DNA of 64,000 bases from Bubalus kerabau (lineage: Eukaryota; Chordata; Mammalia; Artiodactyla; Bovidae), in NCBI RefSeq assembly GCF_029407905.1, contig NC_073627.1, positions 128,601,697 through 128,665,696 of the forward strand, written 5' to 3'. Both the position numbers and the translations under genes were made by a program. Under the pieces are notes generated by a model. The model ran no database searches. It worked only from the letters and a program-made list of their open reading frames with translations, and had not been told where the DNA came from. Positions within the stretch are counted from its first letter, which is position 1. Each line of letters starts with the position of its first letter. Shown here piece by piece: positions 45,601-56,884 of this stretch.

Positions 45601-48285
45601 GTAACAGAATGCTCATTAGCAGGGTAACAGAACCAGACTCCTGGCAAATACCAGCCACACAAAAACCTAAGTCGTTTGGTGACCTACATACATATTTATA
45701 GCCGCCTGCTTCCAAAATGGGTTTTAGATGGCTGAATTAGAGTCATTTTTTGGTCCCATCCGCTGTTCCCTTCCCAAGGATCAGGCATGCCCGTGGGGCT
45801 TTCTCACGGTAACAGGAGGCTGTGTCCAATAAGAACAACTTCTCCAGTGGACTCAGAAGAAAAGTATGTAAAGCAAACGCAGTGTGCAAAGGAAAAGTAT
45901 GTAAAGTAAAGAAGCCAAGGCCTTTCCCGAGGTCTTGGGCACTTCTGAAAACCCCTGGAAACCAGGCCTCCATGCTCCACGCAGGGCCCAGGAGAGAGCA
46001 GGAGTGGAGAACAAGGGGGCTTCTCCCACCAGCCTTTGCTCTGTGCTCGCAGCTGGATCAAGGGGAGACGGGGCCCAGGCTGGCACAGCGCATTTCAATA
46101 ATCAGCAACAGTGCTGCAGAACCGTACTAAGTGAAGGGTCATTCTCTCTGAATGCAGCCCATTAGGATGATTCATGCACTTTTGCAACCTGGGAGCCGCA
46201 AGGCAGGCCAGGCCCCAGCGCCTCTAAGATGTGAGCACTAAACAGCAGCCCCTCCGCCACCCCCGAGTCACTGCCTTTTTATGGAGGACATGCAGCATCG
46301 GCCATAATTACCATCACCATATTTGCAAGTTTCCAATTATATTCAGCTTAATAGTGGGTGCTCAATAAACGGTGATTCACTTTTGAAAACAATGCCATGT
46401 TCTCAAATCCTTCAGCAACCAAGCCTCAATTAACTCTTTCTCTCATGCAGTCCTCTAAGTTAAGCAGCTGTCCCTGAAGCCCAAAGCACTTTTTCTTACA
46501 TGTACTTGGCCCCTCCTAAGGTACGGGAAAGTTACAAGGGACAGAACATTGCAATGTCATACCTGTCTGTAATGGTGTCAGTGGCTTGTTTAATCAGTTA
46601 CCCTGTGCTCATGATGTGCTCTTTGCTGGGAGGCAGACTCGGGCAGGTTCTTCCATAAGGCAATCAGCCCCTGGGCACAGCAGGGCCCTCACAAGGTGTG
46701 CTGGGCAGGAGCAAGGGTGGGCGGGGATGTATAGGGCGGTACTGAATTCAGGGACCCGAGCTTCAGCGCTTTCTGGCTTCTCCCCAGGTGTGGCAGTATG
46801 GGCACGTCTCTTTCTCTTCTCTGAGCCTGAGCTCTCGCCCCTTCACTGTGAAAACATCTTCCTCCAGGGGTGGGAAGAAACTGAGTCAATGGACCAAGGG
46901 ATAACACCATACTGGCATGGGCGAAAGCACTAGAGAACCAGGAAAGGATGTTGTTCCCACCTGAGATGCCACAGGCCAGGTATTTTAGTCTGGGTTCTCC
47001 CAGATGCAGAACCGGAAGCCAGGACTCAGGTGCAAGTGGTATATTTGGGAGCTGACACTTAGGAGGGATGGGGAAATGGGTCAGGGAGGGGACAGCAGCA
47101 GGAAAGCTGGGTAATCAAGTCAGCTACCAAGGTGGACCACCCAAACTCCACCCAAATTGGAAACTTTTGAACACTGTCTACATAAACCTACTGTTCAGAA
47201 TCACTTTACCAAGGTGAGAAGGACAGGGGAACCAGACACCAGCTAACTCTGGGAGGGCCCTTTGGAAGCTGTTCTTGAGCTCTGACTTCTGGGCTGCCTC
47301 ACGAGTGTGGGAAGGATGATCACCCAATTGCAGGTCCTGCACAAAGCCTCGGGGAGAGATGCAGGTACAAGCTAGCTGGAGGAGGCTGGACTGGTGGGCA
47401 GGAAGGAGGAGGAGGCTGACAGCATCTGCTGCCGGGGGCCAAGAAGAGCCTCACACCTGGTGAGTTTACACCCAGCTGCCCCTACAGGAGGGCCCATCAG
47501 ATGGCCCCAGACTCCTGTCCCACTTGGCCCCTAGCCTGCCCACACCGCTGTTCTCAGAATTTCAGGTTCCTCATCGATGCAATGGGAAGAAGGATCTCCA
47601 GGTCCCATCCCCTCCAAGCATTCTGAGCAGATAATAATGGCTTTGAAAAGGTGGTGGAAACTGTACAGACTCATGGAAGCAGGCCGTCCCTGGAAGCCAG
47701 CCTCCCTAGCACAGGCAGTGTTCCCACACAAAAGCCCTGGGTCATTTTCTCCTGGGCGAGGGCCACCGTTCCAGAGAACAAGTAACCAGCACCTGGACAA
47801 AACCAAATGGGGACCCTGATGGGCCACTAGTCCCTTCAGAGGCCTGCAAAGTCACCTGGCAGCTTGAGGGAGGGCTGAAGCTCCAGTGCAGTGGGTGGGC
47901 TGGTAGAACACGTGAGCACCTGGAAAGGCCTTGGGGGCCACAGACCCCAGCAGGGTGAGCCTGTGTGCAGACGGGCCACAGCCCCCCTTGACTGGCTGAT
48001 GGAGCACCAGACCACTGCGGGACCCACACTTCATCCACCCTGTAGTCGAGGACGCTGGCAGCCCGTGCCGGCGCCTGACCCCATAGGCAGAGAAGTGAGT
48101 GGCCTGCAGTAACACTGTTCTCAGCAAAGTCTAAAAATGCACCTCCTTGGTGCAGACATCTATGGCTCAGACCACAGCCAAAAGTGCAGAAGGAGAAAAT
48201 TCTGAACCGGCAGCTGGAGTTCTGACTTGTTCCAGGATGGGGTGAGCCACCTGAGGACCCCTACTATACAGCCAACAAAAGAGGG
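45601..48285. other. Non-coding, possible unnamed old repeat at 46990-47460
   Basis: The stretch starting TTTTAGTCTGGGTTCTCCCAG and containing TATATTTGGGAGCTGAC looks like an old interspersed repeat, but I cannot name it. Nothing else was recognised. Confidence 0.3.
46290..46400. promoter_or_regulatory. Candidate intronic element, AT-rich and TAAT-containing
   Basis: CCATAATTACCATCACCATA near 46302, then TTCCAATTATATTCAGC near 46331, in mostly unique sequence. The right end (GGGTGCTCAATAAACGG) may be an L2/MIR tail. Confidence 0.18.
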
Positions 48286-48298
48286 TAACAGAATCTTT

Positions 48299-48475
48299 TC
48301 AAAATTTATTTTTGATTGATTGATTTATTTTGGCTATGCCAGGAGGTCTTAGTGGCAGCATGCGGGATCTTCGATCTTTGTTGCGGCATGCAGGATCCAG
48401 TTTCCTGACCAAGGAACCAAGGCACCCTGCATTGGGAGTGTGGAGTCTTAGCCACTGAATCACCGTGGAAGTCCC
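48299..48475 (-). repeat. tRNA-Glu-derived SINE (CHR-type), antisense, with 10-bp target duplication
   Basis: Plus strand TTTTGGCTATGCCAGGAGGT, GCGGCATGCAGGATC, then GAGTCTTAGCCACTGAATCA and GGAAGTCCC. CAGAATCTTT flanks it exactly at 48289-48298 and 48476-48485. Confidence 0.9.
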
Positions 48476-48585
48476 CAGAATCTTTACTGGTTAAAAAAAA
48501 GCCTTATCCTTGGCACTTCAGCAATTGACAAAAATCCAATTTCAACATAGAAACTAGGAAGATTCAATTTTTCTAAAATATAACA

Positions 48586-48640
48586 CCAAAAAAAAAAAAA
48601 AAAGAGAGAGAGAGAGAGAGTGAGAGAAAGAAAGACATAT
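48586..48640. repeat. A-tract followed by (GA)n microsatellite
   Basis: About 16 A followed by about ten GA units and then GAAA units. It is unstable simple sequence just before an adjacent SINE. Confidence 0.9.
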
Positions 48641-48670
48641 ACTTAAGTACATAAAAAAAAAAGGACTGCA

Positions 48671-48780
48671 GGACTTCCCTGGCTAGTGGTCCGGTGGTTA
48701 AGACTCCGAGCTTCCAATGTAAGGAGTACAGGTTTGATTCCTGGTCTGGAACTAAGATCCTACATTCTGTGTGGATCAGC
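48671..48780 (+). repeat. Short tRNA-Glu-derived SINE (CHR-type)
   Basis: GGACTTCCCTGGCTAGTGGT, GGTTAAGACTCCGAGCTTCC and GTTTGATTCCTGGTCTGGAA. The tail is replaced by a C7-A4-G8 hairpin. Confidence 0.85.
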
Positions 48781-49037
48781 CCCCCCAAAAGGGGGGGGAC
48801 TGGAAGGAAATACAGTAAAATAAGCACATGTGGGCACTGCATACTTGCTCCCTCCATCCCATCACCCATGGCTCTACAAGACTTCTCTCTGATCAGGCCC
48901 TCTAGAGCCCGGGGGGTGGACTAGTGGACTTAGGACCACTGAGTTTTCCAGGCTCATGGACACATTTTCCCCATTCTCTTTGCTGCTGAATCCCCTACCC
49001 AGAGGCACCAGATTTGTAAATATGTGAATGATTTCAG

Positions 49038-49325
49038 GGAGAAGGCACTGGCACCCCACTCCAGTATTCCTGCCTGGAAAACCCATGGATGGAGGAGCCT
49101 GGTAGGCTGTAGTGCATGGGGTCGCAAAGAGTCGGACACGACTGAGCGACTTCACTTGCACTTTTCACTTTCACTTTTCACTTTCATGTGTTGGAGAAGG
49201 AAATGGCAACCCATTCCAGTGTTCTTCCCTGGAGAATCTCAGGGACGGAGAAGCCTGGTAGGCTGCCATCTATGGGGTCGCACAGAGTCGGACACGACTG
49301 AAGTGACTTAGCAGCAGCAGCAGAG
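49038..49325 (+). repeat. Bov-A2 SINE with 9-bp target duplication
   Basis: Two Bov-A monomers end at GTCGGACACGACTGAGCGAC and GTCGGACACGACTGAAGTGA, joined by a (TTTCACTT)n-like linker. The tail is (CAG)n. TGATTTCAG flanks it exactly at 49029-49037 and 49326-49334. Confidence 0.95.
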
Positions 49326-49553
49326 TGATTTCAGACCTGCAGCCTTTGCCCTGAGAACCCCAAGGTGAAGCCACAGTGCCCAAAGCTTTCAACACAGGGT
49401 GGTCCTATTGGCTCTGCCCATCTACATCCCAATGCTCAGTCCCAGCCTGGCATAAAGGGGGGCAAGTAAATGCTAGATGGGTCAATGAGCTAATGAATCG
49501 ATGGAGGATTTGTTGGGCCATTCCTCTCCAGGGGGAAGCCTGAGTTCATGCCT

Positions 49554-49569
49554 ATAAGGGGCCCCTTAT
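49554..49569. repeat. Perfect 16-bp palindrome
   Basis: ATAAGGGGCCCCTTAT reads the same on both strands, without a spacer. Confidence 0.9.
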
Positions 49570-49619
49570 GCTTAGGGTACTAGATACAAGCATATTTTCA
49601 CTCAAGCACCTGTACACTT

Positions 49620-49810
49620 TCTGGCTGGGCCATCAACAGGCTGCATGACCTTAGGCAAGCTACACAACTTACACTCTGTCCCGAGTTTCCTCATTTATAA
49701 AGTGGGAATAATACAAAGATGTACCTTAGGAGATTGTTACAAGAATTGTGTCTTAAATATTTGTCGAATGCTTGGAATCATGCACATAACACAGGTAGAC
49801 ATCATTTAAG
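49620..49810 (+). repeat. MIR SINE relic
   Basis: TGCATGACCTTAGGCAAGCT, GTTTCCTCATTTATAAAGTG GGAATAA, then AGGAGATTGTTACAAGAATT is a good MIR match over most of its length. Confidence 0.8.
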
Positions 49811-49814
49811 TGTT

Positions 49815-51700
49815 TAGTAAATAAAATAAGTAAATATATACACACACGCCTAGCACACGCACCAGCACTCAGACATGAATGTACAGGCATGTCCATAAAG
49901 GCACAACGTCCCCAGCCCCCCACATGCTCCAAGAGGCCAAGGACCTCAGTTTTTTGTTTTTTTTCCAGATAAGCTGTAAGGGTCAGATGTGCCCTCCACC
50001 ACAGCCAATGGTCAAAGAGAGAAGGGCTCTGGTCTGCCCTAAACCAAAAAAAAAAAAAAATCCAACGAGCAAAGTCCAGTCAGGGCACTGACCGACAGCC
50101 GTGGCTGTGAACCTTGACCTTGCACGTCAGCTCAGCCATCTGCCTGAGCCAGGCTCCTGTGACAGGTGACCCAGCCCCCCTGGTCCTCAGTGATGTACAG
50201 TATCTCTCCCTGGAGATATGGCACCACCAGAACAAACACTAGCAGGTGAGATGGCAGGAAAAGCCCTGGTCACCAGTCCATCTGTCCAGCCTTCTTCCTC
50301 CAGGTTTATAAGGCGCATTTCAGTTTTTTCAACACTGTTTTAAAAAATCAAGCCCTCCTTTGGATTTCAATGGTCTGGGATACATCCACTACTTAAGGGG
50401 GTTTGCTTTTCCCGCCACTTACTCCAAGGGCACATTCCAGACCACTGAGACCTGGTCTCTATGAAATGCCAACACGGTGCAGGACAGTAACCTCATGAAT
50501 CAAGCCAGAAGCGGCCTTAATTACTGGTGCACATTGTAAAATCTCCTTCCAAACAAGGTCATAAATCCCTTGCCACTGGAAATGTTCTATCCTTAAAGAG
50601 AGGCAAAGGTTTCTTGAACAGAGTCCCAGACTTATCAATTTCAAAAGAGTAAACTTTGATCCACTGTGTTAATCAAGCGATCGCGGAGGCCGAGTGCCTC
50701 TCTGACAAGGCACCATCAGGAGATATCCCCAACATGATATCCCGTCATCAGCTTTCTCGCTTCACACACTTCTCTGCCAGGAAGTGAGACCCTGCTCAAC
50801 TCCCTGGGACGACCACCTGGAAATGCGGTCCGCTGGTGCCAGGACCTGAGAACCTAAACCAGACCCTCCAAGAGCCTGAGGGTGCTCGAGGATGAGAACT
50901 GTCAAGAGGCTCGGACATGATGCTGAGGATGGAGGGAATACCCACTGTCGGGCAAGACTGAGATTTTAACACTGTCTTACTTCATCCTCCTAATTATATT
51001 GTTTTCAGATGAGATAAATCAAAGCCCAGAGAGATTTCCTAGTTTCTCCAAGGCCTCGGAGCACACGAAGTGTTGCAGGTTTCAACTCTGGCCAGCCTCC
51101 CTTCCAGTCTTTGGCTCTTCTGTGACACCCACAGCCTGCCGCCTGAGTTTCAAAAATTCTGGGTTCCTTCCCGACAGCAGAACTAAATCTCTGAAGGGAG
51201 GTTTGAAAGGAAGAAGAGGAAGCTCTGCCAATTTGGCTCAGATACACACCAAGTTGGGCAAGGGCCACCCTGACACTCCCTCATCAGCTGGGTGCTGGAA
51301 GTCTCCCTTCCTCTTCCTCAGCCTCCCTGTGACTGGAACACACCTGCAACCTGCCAGGGCCACACCTGGGGAAGCACCGCTTCCACCTGGAGCCATGCTC
51401 TGTGGCGGGCTTCTAGCAATTACTTCCCTCCATTGCTTACTGCCTCCTCCATCCTGCCCAGGATCCCATCTCCTCCTACTCCCCACAACCTAACACCAAA
51501 AATAGTGCAGGACATGCCTTACACTAGAGGCAATGAGCGCCAGCGTTGTTCTGAAGGTGTTCACAGCAGCTGTGAAGCAGTAGAAAGATGAGGTCCCACT
51601 TCTGCACACAGAAGCATCAGTCAGCACAGGAGGAGGATGAGAGCCAGAAGGTGAACCTGAACACAGGCCCCTGCTTCATTAACAAGAATTAATAACGGGC
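49815..51700. other. Non-coding apart from a MIR relic
   Basis: An A-tract near 50045-50060 and the MIR at 50965-51100 are the only features. The frame at 50999-51493 begins in the MIR and is Pro/Ser-rich chance sequence. Confidence 0.45.
50965..51100 (-). repeat. MIR SINE relic, antisense
   Basis: TACTTCATCCTCCTAATTAT, then TTCAGATGAGATAAATCAAAGC, resembles the antisense MIR core. Confidence 0.45.
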
Positions 51701-51702
51701 TG

Positions 51703-52175
51703 TATTAACTTTGCCAACAAAGGTCTGTCTAGTCAAAGCTATGGTTTTTCCAGTAGTCATGTATGAATGTAAGAGTTGGCCTATAAAGAAAGCTGAGTGC
51801 CAAAGAATTGATGCTTTTGAACTGTGGTATTGGAGGAAACTCTTTTAGAGTCCCTTGGACTGCAAGGAGATCAAACCACTCAATCCTAAAGGAAATCACT
51901 CCTACATGTTTATTGGAAGGACTGATGCTGAAGCTGAAACTCCAATACTTTGGCCACCTGATGCAAAGAACAGACTCATTAGAAAAGATCCTGATGCTGG
52001 GAAAGACTGAAGGTGGAAGGAGAAGGGGACGACAGAGGATGAGATGGCTGGATGGCATCACCGGCTCGATGGACATGAGCTTGAGCAAGCTCTAGGAGCT
52101 GGTGATGGACAGGGAAGCCTAGGATGCTGCAGTCCATGGGGTCACAAAGAGTTGGACATGACTGAGCGATGAACA
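51703..52175 (+). repeat. BovB (RTE) LINE 3' end, 5'-truncated
   Basis: AACTTTGCCAACAAAGGTCT, GGTTTTTCCAGTAGTCATG, then coding for VPWTARRSN, LKLQYFGHLM and RMRWLDGITGSMDMSLSKL. It is dead: an extra T near 51844 (CTCTTTTAGAG) shifts the frame, and a TAG follows SLSKL. The opposite-strand open frame 51729-52088 is a mirror artefact. Confidence 0.92.
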
Positions 52176-52267
52176 GTTTGGGGAGAAGGATACGAACCCC
52201 AGAAGGATGTACTCCCAGAGGACATTTAAACCATCACCCCAGCCAACCAGCCAATCTGAAAGGGCTC

Positions 52268-52310
52268 CACTTGAGTGGTGGACCTGAGTGGTCCACCTGA
52301 GTGGTCTGGC
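52268..52310. repeat. Short imperfect tandem repeat, three units of about 14 bases
   Basis: CACTTGAGTGGTGG, ACCTGAGTGGTC and CACCTGAGTGGTC are adjacent diverged copies. Confidence 0.7.
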
Positions 52311-52589
52311 CCCACTTGCCCTCTCCACAGTTTCGTCATGCCCATCCTCTGATCTGTGAGCAACAGGTCTAAACGGATGGCCCTGAGCTCTCCATCATTC
52401 TGGATCCCCTAATTGGAGCTGTCCTGACCTGGCGGCGCTGGTTTAGGGACCAGCTTGAGTGAGCTGCTGCCGCTTTCCCAGCACCCCTGGCCAGCTATGT
52501 CAGCTTGGTGAGTAAGGCAGGGAGGGCCCTCAAAGGCTGCCCACAGCCCCTTCCACCCAAGAAAAAATTTGCTCTAAAATATCGACACC

Positions 52590-52790
52590 CTCCCCAGAAC
52601 TGCCTCCCGGATTTAAAAAGGGGAGAGGTTGCTTGGCTTTAAAAAGGAAATTGGATTCCCATTCATGAACTTCCCACACCAGGACACCTAACAGGTAAAA
52701 CGGGTTCTGCCATTGATTAATGAGCTGGGGTAATAATGGGGCTCACCCTTTTGCCATTAAGAATATTAACCTCGTTCCTGGCCCAGGGAT
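52590..52790. promoter_or_regulatory. Candidate intronic element with several AT-rich motifs
   Basis: CATTGATTAATGAGC near 52712, TTGCCATTAAGAATATTAACC near 52751 and TTTAAAAAGGAAATTGG near 52637 cluster in sequence with no recognised repeat. Motif-only evidence. Confidence 0.2.
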
Positions 52791-53184
52791 GTCATAAACC
52801 CAGGGCCCACGAAGCTCTCTCACAACCACACTACACATCTGCCAGGTGAGGGGGCTGGGTGCATGTCTCTAACCTCCAGGGTAAGCCAGGAAGGGACAGA
52901 GCCCTTTGGGAAGCCCACAGACACTCCACCAGGCCAGATGTGGGCAGAAGGAGAAATAATGCCATAACTTGCCATAGATATGCAAGAACCCAGGGGTCTC
53001 AGCTGCCTGGGACCTTTATTAAAGTGATGCTGTGCTCGCATGGTCTAATGGCTTCTCAAAAGCCAAGCTGCCCACTGGTGGCATTGACAGTGGTGTGACC
53101 TTATGACTTCCACCACCAGGGAGGAACTGTCTCCTTCCATTCTGCGCAAATCTGAGGGATGCTGGAAAATCACGTCCAGCTCTG

Positions 53185-53270
53185 GGCCCTGCACTTTAAT
53201 TAAGAGCTGCCACCAGGATGATAAAGAGCCCGGATTCCATGTCTCATGAGCATAATTAAAGAGACTGAGA
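53185..53270. promoter_or_regulatory. Candidate intronic element with paired TAATTAA motifs
   Basis: TTTAATTAAG at 53195-53204 and CATAATTAAAG at 53251-53261 are about 50 bases apart, with GATAAAG between them. Confidence 0.2.
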
Positions 53271-54012
53271 AGTGTGTATGTTCTAGATAAGATTTAGGGG
53301 CATGTGTGCGCAGTGCAGGATGGATAGTTAATTCCTGGAACCAGATGTAGACATGTTCTGTGGGGCCAGAGACGACAGAATGAGGACCAACTGGTGGAGG
53401 TTATAGAAAAGATTTCAACTCAAGGTTAGAAGACTGATCAAACACAGCTGTTCAAAATAGCACAGGATTATTTTAGGAGGCAGTGAGCTGCCTGCCATAG
53501 GGATCTCTGGGCAGAACCTGGGTGAGCCAGCAGAAGGACCTAGACTAAGACCCTCTGCCACTGGAATCTCTGCTCCTTCTGCGATTTTTATGGCACCCCA
53601 AAGCAGGGGACTGGGGGTGGCGGAGGCAGCAGTTGGTCCAACCTTTTAGAAGTATAACCCCTTCTCTCACTTCCTCAAGAAGCCCCCCAGCTTGAGAGCC
53701 CAAAGGGTGCTGCTCTGCAGTACAACTGGCTCATTTCCTAAAAGTATGTGAGGGTGGGAAGATACACAAGCCTGCCCGCTGAGAGACAGCGTCACCATCC
53801 AGGAAAGAGATGAGACATATCTCCAGATTGGGACCAGGTCACTCAGTGGGGGAGGGCCTCAGCCTAAGCTAATCAGGGCCTCTTCTCCCAACTGATGGGC
53901 TGGGACTGACCCAGGCCACTTCTGTTTTGGAATTCAGCAACGCCCGTGGTGATCTAGAAGGGGATAGAAGGACAGTGTCTGCCCTCAAAGAGGGGAAGAG
54001 TCTAGCGAGAGA

Positions 54013-54236
54013 TGTCAGCAAATTTCTTCTCTAAAGAGCCGAACAGTAGATAATATTTTGATTAGCAGGGCATACAGTTTCTGTGGCAACAACTCTACTC
54101 AATTGCCACTGTAATGCAAAAGCAGCCACATGTACAACTAAATAAATGTGCACAGCTGGGTGCCAATAAAACTTTATTTCAAAAAATAGGCAGCAGTTGG
54201 ATTTGGCCCAAGGGCTGCAGTGTGCCCACCTCTGGG
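54013..54236 (+). repeat. hAT-Charlie-type non-autonomous DNA transposon
   Basis: The left terminal region GTCAGCAAATTTCTTCTCTAAAG and right end GTGTGCCCACCTCTGG resemble opposed inverted repeats. CCAATAAAACTTTATTTC and TTGGATTTGGCCCAAGGGC are characteristic internal blocks of a common mammalian family. I do not give the subfamily name. Confidence 0.65.
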
Positions 54237-54240
54237 CTAG

Positions 54241-54420
54241 TCCTACGGTTCTCAACAGGCTGTGCGTTAGAATCCCTTGGGGAGTTTTCACAAAGCACCA
54301 ATGCCTAGGTTCTGCCCCAAATAACATTGAAATGGTGTAAGGTGGGGTCTGGGGTCAGTGTTCTCTAAAAGCTCCCCCAGATGATGGTACCATGCAGTCA
54401 AGACTGAGAATCACTGATCT
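54241..54420 (+). repeat. MER5A-like hAT-Charlie element
   Basis: ACGGTTCTCAACAGGCTGTG, AATCCCTTGGGGAGTTTTCA, then AAGACTGAGAATCACTGATC. Near full length with recognisable opposed ends, about 5 bases from the previous element. Confidence 0.75.
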
Positions 54421-55224
54421 CTAGCAGAAGAGAAGTATGTGAAATCCCACTATAATCTCACAATAATCCATAGGATTTCACAAACCCAGCCCAGGTGAAG
54501 TGACTGGCTCAGGCTCATAAGTGAGTCAAGAGGCAAGGAATCCCAGCCCATGAGCTTTCCCCAGCACACAGCAGACAGCATGGGCTCACACCCCCAGCCT
54601 AGCACTTAGGAGGCAGGTGCTTTCTAGCACACGACCCACAATTCCAGGAAGACAAGACCCTGCAGACAGAAATCAATACCGAACACGTTCATAAGACACA
54701 CTCCAATGCATGAAACCGGGCCCTCTCCCCAGACCAACCTCGACGACCTCGGACTAACAGGGGGAGAGAAATCCCCAAACAACTCGTTAGTCTGTTTTTG
54801 AGAAGCAGCATTTTAACCAAATTTTAAACAGTTTATTAGCATCTGGGAAGAACAAAAGGGGACTATAAAAACTGTGTTTCCTCAAGCCTAACAAGCGCAG
54901 CCACAGGAAACTCTTTACCAATGACACCACTGAGGACCTGCCAAAACGTGCTGCCTGCCTGGAGCTCTACCCACGCAGGACTGGGGCACAAGGAACCCCC
55001 AGAGCCCTGGGGAATGTTGCAAGAGCTTGGCTTATGCTGGGCGGCCACTGGCAGCGATGATCTCAGCATCGACAGTGCAAACGTGCTTGGTAGATGGGGC
55101 AAACCCAGGCATCCCTGGCCTTGCAGCAGCTCTGTGGGTGGCCAGAGAGGTTCTGAGCCCCAGACCTTCCCCTTCCACTGAGTCATGGGGTCAGTCAGGG
55201 GCTAAGGATGGGACAAGCATGATC

Positions 55225-55440
55225 ATAAGACAATAAATACTGAGAGCAGAGACCAGGGACTATGTGCAGCTCTTCTCATGTTCCCAACAACTCCTGTGGA
55301 GCAGATTCACAGTTGTCCCCATTTTGCAGATGGAAAAACTGAGCAACCGAGTAGCTGAGTAATGTGTCCACAGTCACCATGGCAGCAGATTAGAGTCAGA
55401 ATTCAAACCCATCTCGTCTGTCCCAGATTCTGGCTCTCAA
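55225..55440 (-). repeat. MIR SINE relic, antisense
   Basis: GTCCCCATTTTGCAGATGGA AAAACTGAG, then AGAGTCAGAATTCAAACCCA, then CCCAGATTCTGGCTCTCA matches the antisense MIR. Confidence 0.7.
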
Positions 55441-55929
55441 TGTTATGCTCCAAGGACTTAAAAGAGACTCCACTAAGGCAACTCTTTTCCTGCAGAGGTG
55501 ATGAATCATAACCAGAGAGAGTAAGGGGCTGGCATGGGGCCACACATGGGGGGCTGGGGCAAAACCAGTTCCATGTACCACCCTTTCTCTCTGTAGAGAA
55601 GGGTCCTGCCAGTTTCTCCGAGGATGGGCTCACTAAGTTGCTGAGGGCCTGCAGAACTGGAGAATAAGTCAGTTTGAGGGCTCCTGTCTGCCAGCCTGTG
55701 TGAAAGAAAGCCTGTGAGGAGACCCCACATGACTCAGAATCTTCTGTTCCACCTGCGTGGTGCAGAGGCCTGCTTGTCAGCCCCTCACTGTCCACCATGG
55801 TCCACACTCAACTGCAGGAGTCACCAGCCAGCTTCCCAGTCGTGGCTCTCTGCCCACCCAGTGCCCTCCAAGGATGCTCCATTCTCCAGTTACTGCACGT
55901 TCAAATTCTACCTAGGCTCCAAGGCCCAG

Positions 55930-56105
55930 TCCTGGAGAACATGAGCTCTGGAGTTATAGCTGAGCTCGCATCCTAGCTGTGTCACTTTGGGAAGCTTGTT
56001 CAACCTCTCTGGGCCTCAGTTTCTTCATCTAGGAAGTGAGGAGGATAATGGAGCCCACCTCAGGCTCGCAGCAGTAAGGGTACTACTGTATTATCATCAT
56101 CATGG
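55930..56105 (+). repeat. MIR SINE relic
   Basis: CATCCTAGCTGTGTCACTTT, CAACCTCTCTGGGCCTCAGT TTCTTCATCT is a strong MIR core. Confidence 0.8.
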
Positions 56106-56204
56106 TTCAACCTGCACATACCTTCCTCTGAGAAACTCCCCCCCATGGTTAAACGTGTGCTCTCCCTCCTCTGAGCCCCCTAGTTCTGTCTGTACCCCCA
56201 CTCA

Positions 56205-56355
56205 GGCCCCAGGGCTGACTCTGGGGCAGGTCCCGTGCTGGGCTCTGGGACAAGCAGAGTGAGACACTACTTCAGTCCTCCAGGAGTTCGCAGACCAGTC
56301 TGGGGGACAGACACAGGCTCGCAAATAGCTGTGAGGGCTAAGAAGTGACATTTCA
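56205..56355 (-). repeat. L2 3' end relic, antisense
   Basis: GGTCCCGTGCTGGGCTCTGG, then TCAGTCCTCCAGGAGTTCGC and CAGACACAGG resembles the reversed L2 end. Confidence 0.5.
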
Positions 56356-56884
56356 CATCCTGTGACACTCTAACAAGAAGTTCTTTTTTTTTAAGTCTGG
56401 CTCACTTCCCACTGACTAAAGGCAGTTTCACTAACTCCTGATGAGCTGTATAAGAGTTTTAAAAAATCAGGTCAAATCACAATTGGAGAGTTCCAAATGG
56501 CTCCCAGAATTTCCCCCTTCCCTTACTTCACAGTCTGGATTTAGCCATTCAGGTCCCTCCTTCTCCACCTCTGTACGCCCCATATATGTGCGCCCAGGAC
56601 CAAGCATTCTACGCACACTAGGTCTTGGATGCCACAGAACAGGGTGGGTGCATAGGCACCAGGCTTGAACGGATCTCCAGACTCAAGAGTGGCGTTGTTC
56701 TATTATAAAGCAACGGACCCAGGAGTCCCAGTAACCAACACTATTTCTATGTGCGCTGCACTTTACAGCACATGGCGGAATGTCACTTCTCTTCCCATGA
56801 AGTCATCTTGCCATGATTACTAAGACCTCCTAAACTGGGGTTCTAGGTCAAGGTTTATGCCTACTTATCTTTCTGGTACCTGTG

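Noticed and set aside
50999..51493. 164-residue frame, plus strand
   Set aside because: It begins in a MIR relic and continues in Pro/Ser-rich sequence with no domain.
51703..52175. BovB as a working reverse transcriptase
   Set aside because: Only the 3' end is present, with a frame change and a stop.
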